Of a stretch of 64,000 nucleotides of DNA, positions 35,400 through 48,931 are shown piece after piece. The notes beneath the pieces are model-generated. The model made no database searches. It saw only the letters and a list, made by a program, of their open reading frames with translations, and was not told where the DNA came from. Positions within the stretch are counted from its first letter, which is position 1. Every line of letters begins with the position of its first letter. Source of the DNA: Sphagnum magellanicum. Its lineage: Eukaryota; Streptophyta; Sphagnopsida; Sphagnales; Sphagnaceae. The position numbers and the translations under genes were made by a program. The DNA lies in NCBI GenBank assembly GCA_021904315.1, contig CM038925.1, positions 16,308,501 through 16,372,500 of the forward strand, in the 5' to 3' direction.

Positions 35400-35745
35400 A
35401 CCTAGTGAGCTAGTAGGTCTTGGTGATTCTATGACAAATGTGACTTAGCAAGGTTAATGGTCTTGGTGATTATGTGATAGTGTGACCAAATTAACTAATG
35501 GTTCTTGGTGATTATGTGAAAAATGTGATCTAATGTAAAAAGTGGGTCTTGGTATCTATGTGATAATGTCATGGCCCAATGAGTTAGTGGGTATTGGTGA
35601 TTATGTGACAAGTGGGTATTGATGACTATGTGGCGATGTGACTTAATGACATGGTGGGTTTTGACAATCATGTGATAGTGTGACCTAGTGAGTGTGCACT
35701 GTGGGTTTTGGCGATTATGTGACAATGTGACCCAATGAAGTCTTG
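35400..35745 (+). repeat. 43 bp tandem array, about eight units
   Basis: GGT(C/A/T)TTGGTGATTATGTGA-like cores start at 35416, 35459, 35500, 35545, 35590, 35615 (shortened), 35657 and 35703, each followed by a GTGACC(T/C)A-type word. Most spacings are 41-46. The minus ORF across it is a by-product. Confidence 0.8.
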
Positions 35746-35839
35746 GATTGTATTTCAATAGTTTAAGTAAAAGGTTTGTGTGGTCTTGGAATCTTTAGGT
35801 TTGGCAAGTAACCAAGAAAAGCCAAAGTGGATGGTATAA

Positions 35840-35953
35840 CACTATTACAAAACATGTCCATTTTCGAGCCATTTCACTAGTTCCCATTCATTTAGCCCAA
35901 AAATTGAAATAATTGAAACGATTAGTGAAAAGGGAACATGTTTTGTAGTAGTG
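35840..35953. mobile_element. 114 bp CACTA miniature element with TAA duplication
   Basis: The left end is CACTATTACAAAACATGTCC; the right end on the minus strand is CACTACTACAAAACATGTTCC. These differ at one of the first 18 bases. The flanks are TAA at 35837-35839 and TAA at 35954-35956, the 3 bp target duplication expected for this superfamily. The interior is non-coding and must be mobilised by a partner element. This is the cleanest transposon call in the window. Confidence 0.92.
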
Positions 35954-36252
35954 TAAGGGAATTCAATTGAGCTAAATGTAGATTATAGAGTCTAAACTAA
36001 TCAACCAAAAGCTAAGGTGGGCCAAGAAGGAAAAAAAACCACAAATGATTGTGGAATATTTTTATTTAAGCACCATGGCAACAAGTTACAATCACCACCT
36101 TTTTTTGTATTCAAATGATAAGAAGCAAATAACCCAATTAACCTAGCTTGGTATAAAAAACAATGTATGGTGAATACAAGGAGGCATATATAGATAGCCC
36201 AATCTATCATGGATGCCAATGCCATGGATTTCATTCATTTGAATGTTCATCC

Positions 36253-37878
36253 ACCTACCTATTTAAGTCAACTTATGTACCTACCTACTTAAATGCATAC
36301 CTATATGAATAGGTATTTAGTTTAATAAATTAATAAGCTGCTATTTACCATTTTACCTAAATAAGTAGGTATATATGTAGCCTAGGTTTGTGGGTAGTTA
36401 TTTATGTACTTACCTAGGTACCTACCAACCGAATATTAATGTTTTGTATGAAATTCATTTAAAAATATTAGCGAATATATTTACATTTGGCCATATGTCA
36501 TAATATAAAATCATCCATGCATTTGAATTGAACGTCCCAAATTATTTCAAAATAATAATTATTATATTTTAAATAATTAAATTATTGGGACACGTGGCAA
36601 CATAATTGCCTTCAATTGTGATCAAATAGTTGCATCTTAATCACATGTGACAATACCTATACATTGGAATTGAAATATGAACTTGTACTTGGTGACTTTT
36701 TTTTTCATTCAATACCCCTTGTCATTTGCAATTAATATCACATGCGACTTGTCCAAGGCAATTAAGGGGATTTTTGTTGTAAATGTTGTTGACGATTAAA
36801 ATTTAGTCACAGAAACCAATAAAAAATGCATGTTTTTCTTCTAATGATCATCTCATCAATAAACTCTATGCACTTGTTTTCTACCATAGGATGTGCATGG
36901 GTGCCAAAATGGATGGCTATTTTTGAAAGATTGTCCAACAAATGAAACTATGAAATACGTACCACACACACACATCTATATATAGAAGGGGTAAAAAGCA
37001 CAAACCTTACAGTAATGGTGTAAACAAAAGGATTTGAAACAACTTGGCCAATAACAAAAACTTGAAACAAGTCAATGCTCCAATCAACTTCATCTGCAAG
37101 CATTTGATCAAAGAAACATAGAAAAAAAATCATTTTAAAAACAAAGATGGGCCAAACATTTAATGCTTTAAAAACCAAACCAAAAGGGTTTTTTATGTTG
37201 GTCATCTTTACCTTGCACTAAACATGACCATTGTACTTTTTGTCCATACTTTACATTTGTTTCCAAATTCCCATTTGCTTACAAATGAAGGGATGTTGGA
37301 ACAGAACATCACAATTGAACATGGTCAAAAGAAAATGCACATTTTCAATTCTCATCGTGACGTAATCCAAAGATTTTAATTCGTTGCAAACATGTCAAGT
37401 TTGAAATATTGCATATAGCGAATCAAGAATGTTTCATATGACAATTGTTTGCAATGTCAAAAATCTCAACAAAGGTTTGAGGTCCACCTTCTGATGAGAG
37501 AGCTAAAGGCACAAAAGTTCCATATGCGAAACTCCTAAGGAGAAACTTCCCATGTTAGTTTGACAAATCCCTTAGGTCAATGAATGTCAACTTTGACAAC
37601 TTGTTTGATGACTCACAATGCACAAGTCGATCATCATGTTCACGCTTCATTTTGATAATTGGTGGGGCATTACTAGCCATAGACACAATTATGCCTAGTG
37701 TGAGAATTATATTTTGATAGTTGAAACTCTAGGATCAATGGCTTTACTTGTCCAACTTGATCATTGTCCAAGTATTCTTCGCATTTTTTTTATGGTTATT
37801 AATATGAAGGTGAAACAAATTATTTGGTCATCAAGAAAGGTGACCACCTAGTAATAACCAAGATCTGGATGTTATTAT
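36253..37878. repeat. Left arm of a long inverted repeat
   Basis: This 1626-base segment is the near-identical reverse complement of 45544-47172. Scattered single-base differences and small indels are visible, for example one Val/Gly change in a shared 85-codon frame (36948-37205 minus versus 46217-46474 plus). The outer limit lies in a TACCTA-rich stretch, the inner limit at GTTATTAT. The minus strand contains a broken frame starting MASNAPPIIKMKREHDDRLV (see the right arm). Bases 36253-36846 are the reversed start of a CACTA-family copy. Confidence 0.92.
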
Positions 37879-40800
37879 TCCTCTTTAAAACTATGTTGAA
37901 CATACTTTTAATTATGTGTATGCAAGTACTTAAAGGATTACAAATTCTTTTTTATTATCCTTTGCACCCACTGTTTTAAACTTATAAGTGTACTCCCGAT
38001 TGCATTTTTGCCCCAAACACTTGGGTTGGTTACTAGTTGTGTTTCCCTCAAGTATTAATGATCTTGGTTTTTGGGTCACTTATGTGCTCTCTAAGTTAAT
38101 GTTTCTTGTGGTCCCCAATGTTTTGTTGAAGGTGTCATGTACCCTATAGGTCGATTTTTTATTGGATTGGTAAATGTTGTATTATATATTGCACCCATTC
38201 TAAAATTTCATTGATTCCTAATGCATATGTTGTTCATCATCTTTTAATTTGTTTCTTGATCCATTTACCTCTACACACTTTGGGTCACCATTCAAGACAT
38301 GTTTTTCTACCTTCATTATTTTTTTTATAATTTTTCTTTTCAAACTTAAACCCTTACGATAGCTACCCTGCTCAAGTTTTTGTATTAAAAGAAACTAATC
38401 AATAAAAAATTGTGAAAGTAAACAAACTTCCTTTCACATTGTCTTATATATTTTTTTAAATAACAAAATCAATAACAAGTCGTTGAAATCCTGATTTCGT
38501 TTTTTGAATTCATCTTGGGGTTGGTCATTAAATGGTAAGCACTAATAATTTATCATTTCATCTATAATAATTCAAACACAAAATCAAAATGTACTTCTAA
38601 TAAAATAATATGCAAAACTTACATAATGTACACAATTCAAAATTAAACTTTTTTTTTTGGTACCTACTTGTTGTATTTGCATTTGTATTTTATACCAAAA
38701 AAATCAATATGTGACATTTTTTTTTCATTTACAATTCCAATGTGTGCAACATGTCAAAAAAATAGTAACCAAAAACTTTACATAATGTGCCAATGCCTAA
38801 AATAAAAATGTGAAAGGAAATATATCCAGGTCTTCCCCTTAAATTTGAAATCAAAATATATTTAATACGTATGTTCCTCCATTAATTTCTTTCCTCCTTG
38901 TTACTACTTTAGTTATCTCCTTAACAATATCTTTGACATTTGTTTGGTATTGTTTGAAAGTCAAAAGTATTATATTAACTATTTTTTTTGTTAATTCAAT
39001 TGTGCTAGAAATTTGTAAAAAACTATCCAAATTATAATCCTCATTAATTTTTTGATTTACAAAATCATTTAGAAATTCTACTAGTGTTTGTAAATGATAA
39101 TGACATTTCAAAGGCATAGGATACAAAAACTTCCTATCATAATTCCCAACAATAACCCCACTTGCTCATGACAAATAATAGAGGATACTAGATGAAGGCT
39201 TTTTAATGTAGGGTCTCACATTGAGGATATTATATTATGTGTTTTTTTTTCTTCATACCTCCTTGAGAATGAAAGGAATGAATTCAAAACACTACAAATT
39301 TCCCATTTTATGTTAAAAGTAAGTAAGGTCAATTCCTAAAGCAACTCCAACATCATCATTCATCATATTGTCTAAGGCTAGTGGGATTTCAAGTTTTTTA
39401 AGTTTTAAGTTCATTACTATGGCATATTGCAATACATCACTAAGCAATCAATGACCATGAGATTGGTTCAAAACACAAGTAATAATAGTCAAAATATAAT
39501 TGACAATTATTTGAGAAATGTGTCATGTAAGAAGAGGTGGCACTTTAGGGGTCATTTCCATAGTAATATGTTTACTATAACAAAGGACAATATCCTTTCA
39601 AAATTGCAATTTTTTTTGAAACATTATAATTTTGTTAGCAAAATTTCATACAAAGTCTAACATTCAACACCATTATTCTAAATCACATATCTAAAAAAAT
39701 TTCAAGGTATTTACAAGTTTTGGACTAAAATGCACATTGTTTTAATTGGAGCATCCAATTTTCTTGGACAACAATTAAAATCAATGCAAGTTGTGTTCAT
39801 ATCCTATCTATATTTTTTTGGCCAAATTGGGCATTTTTGTAGATCAAATTATGCAAGCTTAACAAACTTGAGATTTCTACAAAAAAATTCATATGTTGTA
39901 GCACATTAACATGTTTAAAAAAACATATGGCCAAAATAAATGTTCTAGACACTTTCCTCCAAACTCATATTTTCTTCCTTAACCATAAATTAAAATTTAT
40001 TGTTATAAAATTACATTTTACTAAGGTTAGTAGGACATATAATTATTTGCATATTTTCATCAATTTAAATTACATTTGTGAAAACAACTTTTTGGAAGGG
40101 AACACCATTTAAGCACATAATTGGATGCTAAGAATCTTCAATCATACACCTTCCACAAACTATAAAAGAAAATGAATTTTCATAATCAACAAGCCAAGAT
40201 TTTTCAAGAAATTTCATTAACACATATTTAATTAATTTAGGACTAAGTTGTTAATTTAGGACTTTACCCAATCTGGTGGATGGTATGAACTCATTAGGCC
40301 ATTAGATTTAAGGAATGTAACCTTACATTCAAATAGAAAGAACAATCTTGCATCCATGTATACATTGAATTTCAAAAGAATTCATACCAATTTTTTTCTA
40401 CAACATTTTCAATCATTTTTTTTAATACATTAAGGGATATGAAGCGAATAACAAATATAATATGTTAGTTTCAAAATGAATATATTCATATGATGAAAAG
40501 AGTATTTTGCCTAATGCCCACCAAGTGAAAATTATAGGTTATTCATTATCAAGGTTGGAAGTCAACTTGTATTCCTATTCATAAGAAAAAAATTTAATTC
40601 TATTTATTAAATTAAAAAACTAGGCACAACATGTGCCAATTCATCAATCGCAATAATGTCTATGGATCCAAAGTTGTTACTCTTACCATGAAAGAAAAAA
40701 GTAGATGCCTAGTGGCCACTAGGGATTAGGTTTAAGGTCCCAAAAAAAAAATCAACAACCAATAACTAAAAATACACAAACAATTTTTTTTGCAATAAAC

Positions 40801-41684
40801 AAATTCCTTAATACCAAATGAATGCCACACATTATTTTTGTTGATCAAAACATTGTTTTAAAATATGCCACATCCAACACAAAAGAACCCAAAAATACAA
40901 AAACTCATAATAAATTTAAAATCAATGTCATGAAATGAAAAAATAGATGCCTAATGGCCACTAAGGATTAGGGTTCAAGTGCAACAACAAAGATCATTGA
41001 TCATGATTATGAAGAACATTGTACATGGAATTATTTAGGATGAACAAAATTTACACTTCATCAAACACAAAAACACGACAATCTATTATTCCATTGTTAA
41101 ATGATACATCAAATAAAAATAATAAAAATGAATTGATAATATAGCCAATAATCACAAAAAGAAACTCAATCCATTGAATTTCAGAGAAATGCAACTATGC
41201 CTATCCACGAATCCATACCTATCTACCATGTTTATTTACCATGCCTATCTACAAATCCAAAAATGGTGTTCATAATGAAACATTTTTTAGTAGATTACAA
41301 TTTTATGTACCATTTTATGGCCACTAGGTGCAACAAAGTAGAAAATTTGGTTTGAAAAGTGAAGAATTAGAAGTCCAATTTTTAACCTCACCTGAAAACA
41401 TAATTATCAAAAATTTCACACATTAAAAGACACCAATGCTAGCAATGAATTAAAATCAATAGATTATTACTAATTATGGATATTAAAAAAGAATTATGAA
41501 TAATTTCATATATTATAACTAAATTCATTAACACAAACATATTTTACAAGTTACTAGTTGCATTAGTAGCCTCTAGATTCACTTTCATTCGAGAAGAACA
41601 ACTATCAAGAATAGTAATTTGACTTTTGTTTGTCGTATTTTTCCATGAAGGAAAAGAGAAAAGAATAGGTACAATTTCAAACCA
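37879..41684. other. Spacer of the inverted repeat, downstream part
   Basis: The only notable frame is minus 38851-39126, about 91 codons, hydrophilic and helix-prone (FLNDFVNQKINEDYNLDSF). It stays open a little upstream of its first Met. I do not recognise it. Near-identical 30-base phrases with CCTA(G/A)TGGCCACTA(G/A)GGATTAGG occur at 40709 and 40948, and a related one at 63966. No terminal repeats were found. Confidence 0.4.
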
Positions 41685-44600
41685 CTATTTTGGATCTGCC
41701 AAATTACATTTCCACTTGCCATTCCAATAATCTTCGTACAAATGTTCATCCGAATTTGACCCTTTTTTCATTGGGACCCACCATTGCACTTTCATGATTT
41801 TGAAAAATTCATTTTGATCATCCTTGACTACATCACTTTGTGTTTTTCCCAACCAAACAGGGACAAGGAAAAGATCATGAGGTTTCACAAGAAAAAATTC
41901 TCCATTGTTGAGATCTCTAAATAGGGTCTATGCGAGAACTAGCTTCAAGCTCTTGGGCCCACAATAAGAATGAATGACTAGATCTTTCGAATCAACAATT
42001 GATGCTCTGGAGAACAACTTAATTCTCACATAATTCAACTTCCAATTGTTGGAAGGCCAAAAGCTGTCCAAAATTGTGCACTGTTGAATAGGCAAATGTT
42101 TTGACAAATGCAATAAAATATCCTCCTAGTAATCCACATATGGATTCATCTTCATCACATAAGTTGCACTTTGTTCAATGCCTTGTTTCCAAAATTCCAC
42201 GTATTTAGACAGTCCAACATTGATAAACTTCTCCTTCTCCACTGACCTCAATGCGTCATGGCCCCAAATTGGGCGATATGGAATAGGCTAAAAACCCCAA
42301 TAGGCAACTTTGGAAATCCATCCGCATTAGCTTTCCATAATTGGATTAGAGAGGCCCCTTTGTGGGACTCAAATGTTATCCATTAGTGAAATTTTGTACT
42401 GCATCACAGGCCAACCCGACGAATCCACAAAAAATCTAAAAAAATGCATATTAATATGCCCTACCAAAGTTTCTGGACCATCCTTTAAACAACCAAGGAC
42501 CCAAGTTTTAGAACTTGGAATTTCTTAAATCAATTGTGGAATGAAAGGTCTCTCTTGCGAAACCATGAAAGCTTTTATCAAATCTGCCAAAATATAATTG
42601 TTCTATTCTTTCAACTTTTTGGACAAATATCCATAGCATCCATCATGTGCATGACCAACCACAAGGAATCCTAGTTTAACCTCTTCAAACACTTCACTAA
42701 TCATCAACAACGAAAGAAATGTTAACAAATACTTATTTTTATTATCCTTCACATAATTACCCATTTGAATAAAGAAATTTTTTGGCAATGGTTTGGGGCC
42801 CACACTTTCACTTGGTGTCTTTAATTTAGTTATACAACAAAATTTTCCTTGAAAAAGACATGTGAAGAGTGCGTTTTAGGGAAGGTGTTCAAACAACATT
42901 TTGGACTCACAAGCTAGAGCTTTTTTCCAAAGTTTGAAAGAGCCACAACAATGACCCAATTGTAAAATTGGGATCATTAGGCCACAACTCATTGGAATAT
43001 TGTGCATATCTCTCATCACCATGATCATGGGCTATCATACTCATTAATGTAATGGGCAATTGTCCAAGCCCACAAATCATTTTGTTCGCCATTTGCAACC
43101 TTGGGAATGTAGTTTTTGCATGATCCATTGTGTCATGATAATGCATAGGAATGCATCTTTGGACCACTCAAACTTGGACCTCCAAGTATGGTACAAGCTT
43201 TTGCACAACTCTCAATGTAAGAGGTTTTTTCAAGTTTAGTTCATATTCTTTCACATCACTGATGTTCCTTCTCAATTTTGATATTAAATCCTTCAATGAT
43301 TCACACACAATACATTTTGCAAAAACAAAGTCCTTTTTTTTTACATCAACACTGAAATGGTGTTTCTTCCTCAACTTGCTCATCACAGATTGCAAAATAC
43401 CTCCATGTTTAACTCCTTGTTGATCTACAAAAATGTAATCGGAAAAAATGATCAAATTACAAAACATGTCATAATTTTAGACGTTGAAAATTAAACTCAA
43501 AAAAATACATCATATTCACATGTTCTTCTAATTTTTATACATTATCATTTACTTTATCATTTTGTTCTCAAAGGATCTTCCACGTATTAAGTCGCAACCA
43601 TCAAACATCTTGTTTATCATTTATGTTTCCTTTTAATTGATGTAGCACTGTGTCAGCACTCAAATCAATCAACGATTGAACATTTGACTCTACCTACTTG
43701 GTTGCAGTTCAAAGTTTATGTGAGCTTTTGTTTCCATGAAATAAAAATCTACATCCTCACTTGGAATTTACTTTGTATAACATGTATGTCAATTTGGACA
43801 ATCCAACGATCTTATACCATTCGTTTCATAGATGTTTATTTCTTGAATCGTGATAAACTTTTGTTGCTTGATGTTTGCTCTCACATGCAACCTTCTTGGA
43901 ATATCCATGCCATACACTCTACGTTCTTCAAAGAACAAACCCCAAAACTCTTCTCTCAACAACATCATATTCTCATGAAAAAAATGTTGACAATAATTTT
44001 GTGTGCAACATAATGCGGAATTCACATTTTGAATAGACTCCTAGGATAATTTCTTATTAATCCTTGACACTAATTGATCATAATGTCCAACACTTTGTTT
44101 CTTCTTCTGAAATGTATATTGCTTATTCCTTACACTAACTTTTCCTTCTTCATCAACAGTTGGAATGTTGTTTTCATTGTAAGATACAAAAAGTTGTCTC
44201 AAGGAGTGTCAATGGCCATCCACAATGGTTTATGTCAATGGCCAATTCCAAATTTTCATAACTATTGAAATATTATTTGGGCAATACAAAATACTCACAT
44301 TGACATGATCCTCACCAAGTTGATTATCAATAATTGCCTCCCTTGGGTCAGAAGTTATTACACGGCCACTTATAACAAACAACCCAACATCATCCACAAG
44401 CTCACATTCCACACCTCACTAAGCACACCTACCTTTCGATAGGATGCAAGTGTTCTTTCCTTTGTTTTCATTATTAGTTCATTCTTACTCTTCTTGACCA
44501 TTTTCCTTCCTTATTCCACCCTTCATTCATAGAATTAAAAAAACCTCTTGTCATAGTGCCATCATTGTTAGAATCATCAGAAATATTACACTTGTATCTA

Positions 44601-44785
44601 TCAAATTCATCTTGAGGAGTACCATTCATTGTATTCTCAATTTTCTCATCAATGTCAAATCCCTTAGATTGTAAGGATGAAAAGAAAGTGTGATCTCCAC
44701 AAGACATTCTTCTTTTCCCCAAATTGCTAAAACCCTCTTCTTGAATGCCATTTTCTAGTAGAAATACAAGTTCTTCCTCCAACAT
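41685..44785 (-). pseudogene. DUF7869-type transposon protein relic
   Basis: Minus-strand frames in order are: an acidic N-terminal stretch (44785-44474); CCTQNYCQHFF...LLREEFWGLFFEERRVYG (44025-43789); FAKCIVCESLKDLISKLR (near 43315-43265); TMDHAKTTFPRL (43167-42907 frame); GNYVKDNKNKYLLTFLSLLM then FLVVGHAHD (42803-42603); ADLIKAFMVSQERPFIPQLI and LVGHINMHFFRFF (42590-42430); and VQWWVPMKKG...DEHLYEDYWNGKWKC (41888-41685). From memory this is the core of DUF7869 proteins, including the D-N-x(4)-NK(N)-Y and VGH-T/A-H segments, which are transposon-associated in plants and animals. Only a few stops and shifts interrupt 3.1 kb, so decay is moderate. The usual VGHTHEDID is VGHAHDG here. It lies inside the long inverted repeat. 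Confidence 0.66.
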
Positions 44786-45543
44786 GGAAACATCCCTTAC
44801 AAGCCAAAAGCAATCATTGGATGTGGTTTACCATTCAACATATTTATATTTTTTAGGGTTTAAAGGTTTGAAATTAAAGATTAGGGTTTTGAGTTTAGGG
44901 TTGTAGATTATTCCTAAGAATAATAATCTAACAACCCAACGCATGTGTTGCAATGATGGTTGAAGATAATTTATAGAGTGAACTACATTGTTGAGTTAAA
45001 AACAAATCAAATTGTGCAATTGTTTTATTTCTCATAGTTGTTATTGATTATGAGGATATTAATCTATGACAAATTAGGAGAATATTAATCATGACAAATA
45101 GGTTATGAGGATATGTCATGATTCATATTCTCCTAAATAAGTTATTTCTCAATAATTCTTTATAAATCCTTTTAACAAAAGTGATATACAATTGATATTA
45201 ATGTGAAAATAAATATGCAAGATAAATTCGCCTCCATTGCTTTAATGAATAATTAATCATTAAATTTTTTATATTTTGGCAAATTTCTAGATAATGTTAG
45301 ACAAAGATCGAGGATAAATTATTGGCCTGCATGATTCCTTTTCAATTAATTTCCCAAAAATTTAATTACTTTTGCAAATTGATAGAGAGTATAATGTCAA
45401 CACAACAATCACAAGTAAATTGTATTTAAATTCTTTAATGAATAATTAAAGAATTTTTTTTTACCAAATGTGATGGAACATATAATGTGAAGAAAAAGAC
45501 TGAATTTGATAAAATGGATTATTCTAATTAATTTACTGATTAG
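44786..45543. other. Spacer of the inverted repeat, upstream part
   Basis: This is AT-rich sequence between the start of the DUF7869-type relic and the right arm. It could hold the promoter of that gene; no specific site is recognised. TTAGGGTTT words lie at 44855-44905. Confidence 0.4.
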
Positions 45544-47172
45544 ATAATAACATCAAGATCTTGGTTATTACTAGGTGGTCACCTTTCTTGATGACCAAAT
45601 AATTTGTTTCACCTTCATATTAATAACCATAAAAAAAGTGCGAAGAATACTTGGACAATGATCAGGTTGGACAAGTAAAGCCATTGATCCTAGAGTTTCA
45701 ACTATCAAAATATAATTCTCACACTAGGCATAATTGTGTCTATGGCTAGTAATGCCCCACCGATTATCAAAATGAAGCGTGAACATGATGATCGACTTGT
45801 GCATTGTGAGTCATCAAACAAGTTGTCAAAGTTGACATTCACTAACCTAAGGGATTTGTCAAACTAACATGGGAAGTTTCTCCTTAGGAGTTTCGCATAT
45901 GGAACTTTTGTGCCTTTAGCTCTTTCATCAAAAGGTGGACCTCAAACCTTTGTTGAGATTTTTGACATTGCAAACAATTGTCATATGAAACATTCTTGAT
46001 TCGTTGAATGCAATATTTCAAACCTGACATGTTTGCAACGAATTAAAGTCTTTGGACTACGTCACGATGAGAATTGAAAATGTGCATTTTCTTTTGACCA
46101 TGTTCAATTGTGATGTTCTATGCCAACATCCCTTCATTTGTAAGCAAATGGGAATTTGGAAACAAATGTAAAGTATGGACAAAAAGTACAATGGTCATGT
46201 TTAGTGCAAGGTAAAGATGACCAACATAAAAAACCCTTTTGGTTTGGTTTTTAAAGCATTAAATGTTTGGCCCATCTTTGTTTTTAAAATGATTTTTTTT
46301 CTATGTTTCTTTGATCAAATGCTTGCAGATGAAGTTGATTGGAGCATTGACTTGTTTCAAGTTTTTGTTATTGGCCAAGTTGTTTCAAATCCTTTTGGTT
46401 ACACCATTACTGTAAGGTTTGTGCTTTTTACCCCTTCTATGTATAGATGTGTGTGTGTGGTACGTATTTCATAGTTTCATTTGTTGGACAATCTTTCAAA
46501 AATAGCCATCCATTTTGGCACCCATGCACATCCTATGGTAGAAAACAAGTGCATAGAGTTTATTGATGAGATGATCATTAGAAGAAAAACATGCATTTTT
46601 TATTGGTTTCTGTGACTAAATTTTAATCGTCAACAACATTTACAACAAAAATCCCCTTAATTACCTTGGACAAGTCGCATGTGATATTAATTGCAAATGA
46701 CAAGGGGTATTGAATGAAAAAAAAAGTCACCAAGTACAAGTTCATATTTCAATTCCAATGTATAGGTATTGTCACATGTGATTAAGATGCAACTATTTGA
46801 TCACAATTGAAGGCAATTATGTTGCCACGTGTCCCAATAATTTAATTATTTAAAATATAATAATTATTATTATTTTGAAATAATTTGGGACGTTCAATTC
46901 AAATGCATGGATGATTTTATATTATGACATATGGCCAAATGTAAATATGTTCGCTAATATTTTTAAATGAATTTCATACAAAACATTAATATTCGGTTGG
47001 TAGGTACCTAGGTAAGTACATAAATAACTACCCACAAACCTAGGCTACATATATACCTACTTATTTAGGTAAAATGGTAAATAGCAGCTTATTAATTTAT
47101 TAAACTAAATACCTATTCATATAGGTATGCATTTAAGTAGGTAGGTACATAAGTTGACTTAAATAGGTAGGT
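45544..47172. repeat. Right arm of a long inverted repeat
   Basis: This 1629-base segment pairs with 36253-37878 across a 7.7 kb spacer. On the plus strand, 45742-45867 is an open frame starting MASNAPPIIKMKREHDDRLV, stopped after 41 codons. In the same frame it continues as KFLLRSFAYGTFVPLALSSK and TFVEIFDIANNCHMK, so it looks like a broken coding exon. The part from 46576 on belongs to a CACTA-family copy that continues beyond the arm. The gene relic is unidentified. Confidence 0.92.
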
Positions 47173-48931
47173 CAAACTAAGTACCTACCTAACTAGGTAA
47201 ATAAGTAGGTTGGGGAAGAAGGCGGTTTAGAATTGTGCATAATTTTTATTTTTATTTTGGGATAAGTCTTTTGATTGGCTCATCCCATGTGCACAAATTT
47301 TTTAATGTGAAATTGGATGACCATGTACATCCCTTGTTTATGAAGTATTCAAAATAGGATTGGAGAATAAACAATATGGGATAAGTTTTGAAGTTGCAAC
47401 TCACCCACAAACAAAGTTGCAATTTCCAATATTTCCTCATGCCTTTCGCTCTTAGTTTTTAGATTTTAAGAAAATACAAATATTTAGTACATGGCTCATT
47501 TAATAATTCAAAAATCCTTTAATTAATAATCATTAACTTTAAAATATCTTTAAAATATAAATTATACTCTATAACTATTAAATATTCACTATCAATTTTT
47601 TAAATAACCAAAATAATTTAAAATATTTTCCTACTCTTCAAAGTTTAGTCGAATTATAAATAATATATTTAATGTAAAAATAATTAAATTAATATAGCTT
47701 AAAATTAATAAATTTGTTATAAATATTTATTTCCAAATTATAAGTAATGAATCCAAAATTTCTATCAAAAGATAAATTCCCACACAAATTATTCATCTAA
47801 AAAGTAACATTAGACTAATTACAATAATTACTGAGCCATTATAACTCCAATAATTCCCATTTGTAAATACTATATAATTAAATTTATTACTATAATTTTT
47901 TTTATTGTTGAAGTAATTTTTTTTTCCCATTGGTAATTATGAACTATAATGACAATAATTTTTTGACATACATTAATTTTTAAAATAACTATAAAATTAC
48001 TATAACTATACTTCATTGTAGATCAATAATTTAAATTTTTTAAAAAAAATTATGCTATAATAATTCCTACAATTACAATCATAACAATAATTATTATGAC
48101 TCCATTAAAAATTTCCCAAAATTTTAATTCAGAGTTAAAATTATAAATTCTAGATTGTGAGAAATTATGTTTTATTTGAGAATAATAATGCATATACTAA
48201 AATGAGTTTTTATTTGAAATAATTATACTGATTTTAAAGTGATGTAACATTAATTACAGGAATTTATTTCTTTTATGGTAAGAATATAAATTATATAATA
48301 TAAAAATCTATGTCGTAAAAACAATTAATATAACTAATAATAAATAGAATTTCTTATAATTATTTGAAAATTTTATTTCTTATGGAAAAGTAGTTACAAA
48401 AAATAAATATTTTTATTTCTTATAGTACAATCCATGTAGTTATGGTCATTACATTAATTATCTTAATTAAATTATGATTATTCATGAAACTTCAATAAAA
48501 ACTAAAGTTTTAAACTATAAATTATAGATTATGAATAATCAAATTAAATTATATACTAATTATGCAATTATTTTAATTTAAACTTACAAATAAATTAAGT
48601 AATTACAATGATTTTACAATAATTCTATGTTTTTATTGAATATTAACATGAATATAAAATTTTATGTTTTTATGTTAACAATTTATTGTAACTAAGTCAA
48701 TAATTGCCTAATACATACAATTATTTAGTATATCTAGTTTTATAGAAAATACAATAATGACATCAACTTTGCTCTTTATTTTAAGATTATTATGTAATTG
48801 TGAAATATAAATCTTAATTATACGACATAATTTCTCAATTATAAAATATAATTTCTATAATGAAAAAATAAATATTTTCAATACAATAGTTAAATTATAT
48901 GATTGGGAAATATAATTTTAGTTCATGTGAT
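46576..48931 (+). mobile_element. CACTA-family copy, 5' part, no 3' end found
   Basis: It begins CATTAGAAGAAAAACATG, a terminus with one change from CACTA, and parallels the copy starting at 51598: CACATGTGA(T/C)TAAGATGCA, ATTATGACA(T/C)(A/G)TGGCC, a TACCTA block, TCATCCCATGTGCACAAATTT and ATAAGTTTTGAAGTTG. It then becomes very AT-rich from 47500. The expected right terminus is not present. The sequence runs into a truncated miniature element at 48932. Only the first ~600 bases are inside the inverted-repeat arm. Confidence 0.6.

Noticed and set aside
35400..35745. CRISPR-like array
   Set aside because: The units have no constant repeat with unique spacers, there are no cas genes, and the DNA is eukaryotic. 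It is a minisatellite.
36948..37205. 85-codon ORF conserved in both inverted-repeat arms as a gene
   Set aside because: Its conservation is explained by the near identity of the arms at DNA level; composition is Phe/Val-rich with no recognisable motif.
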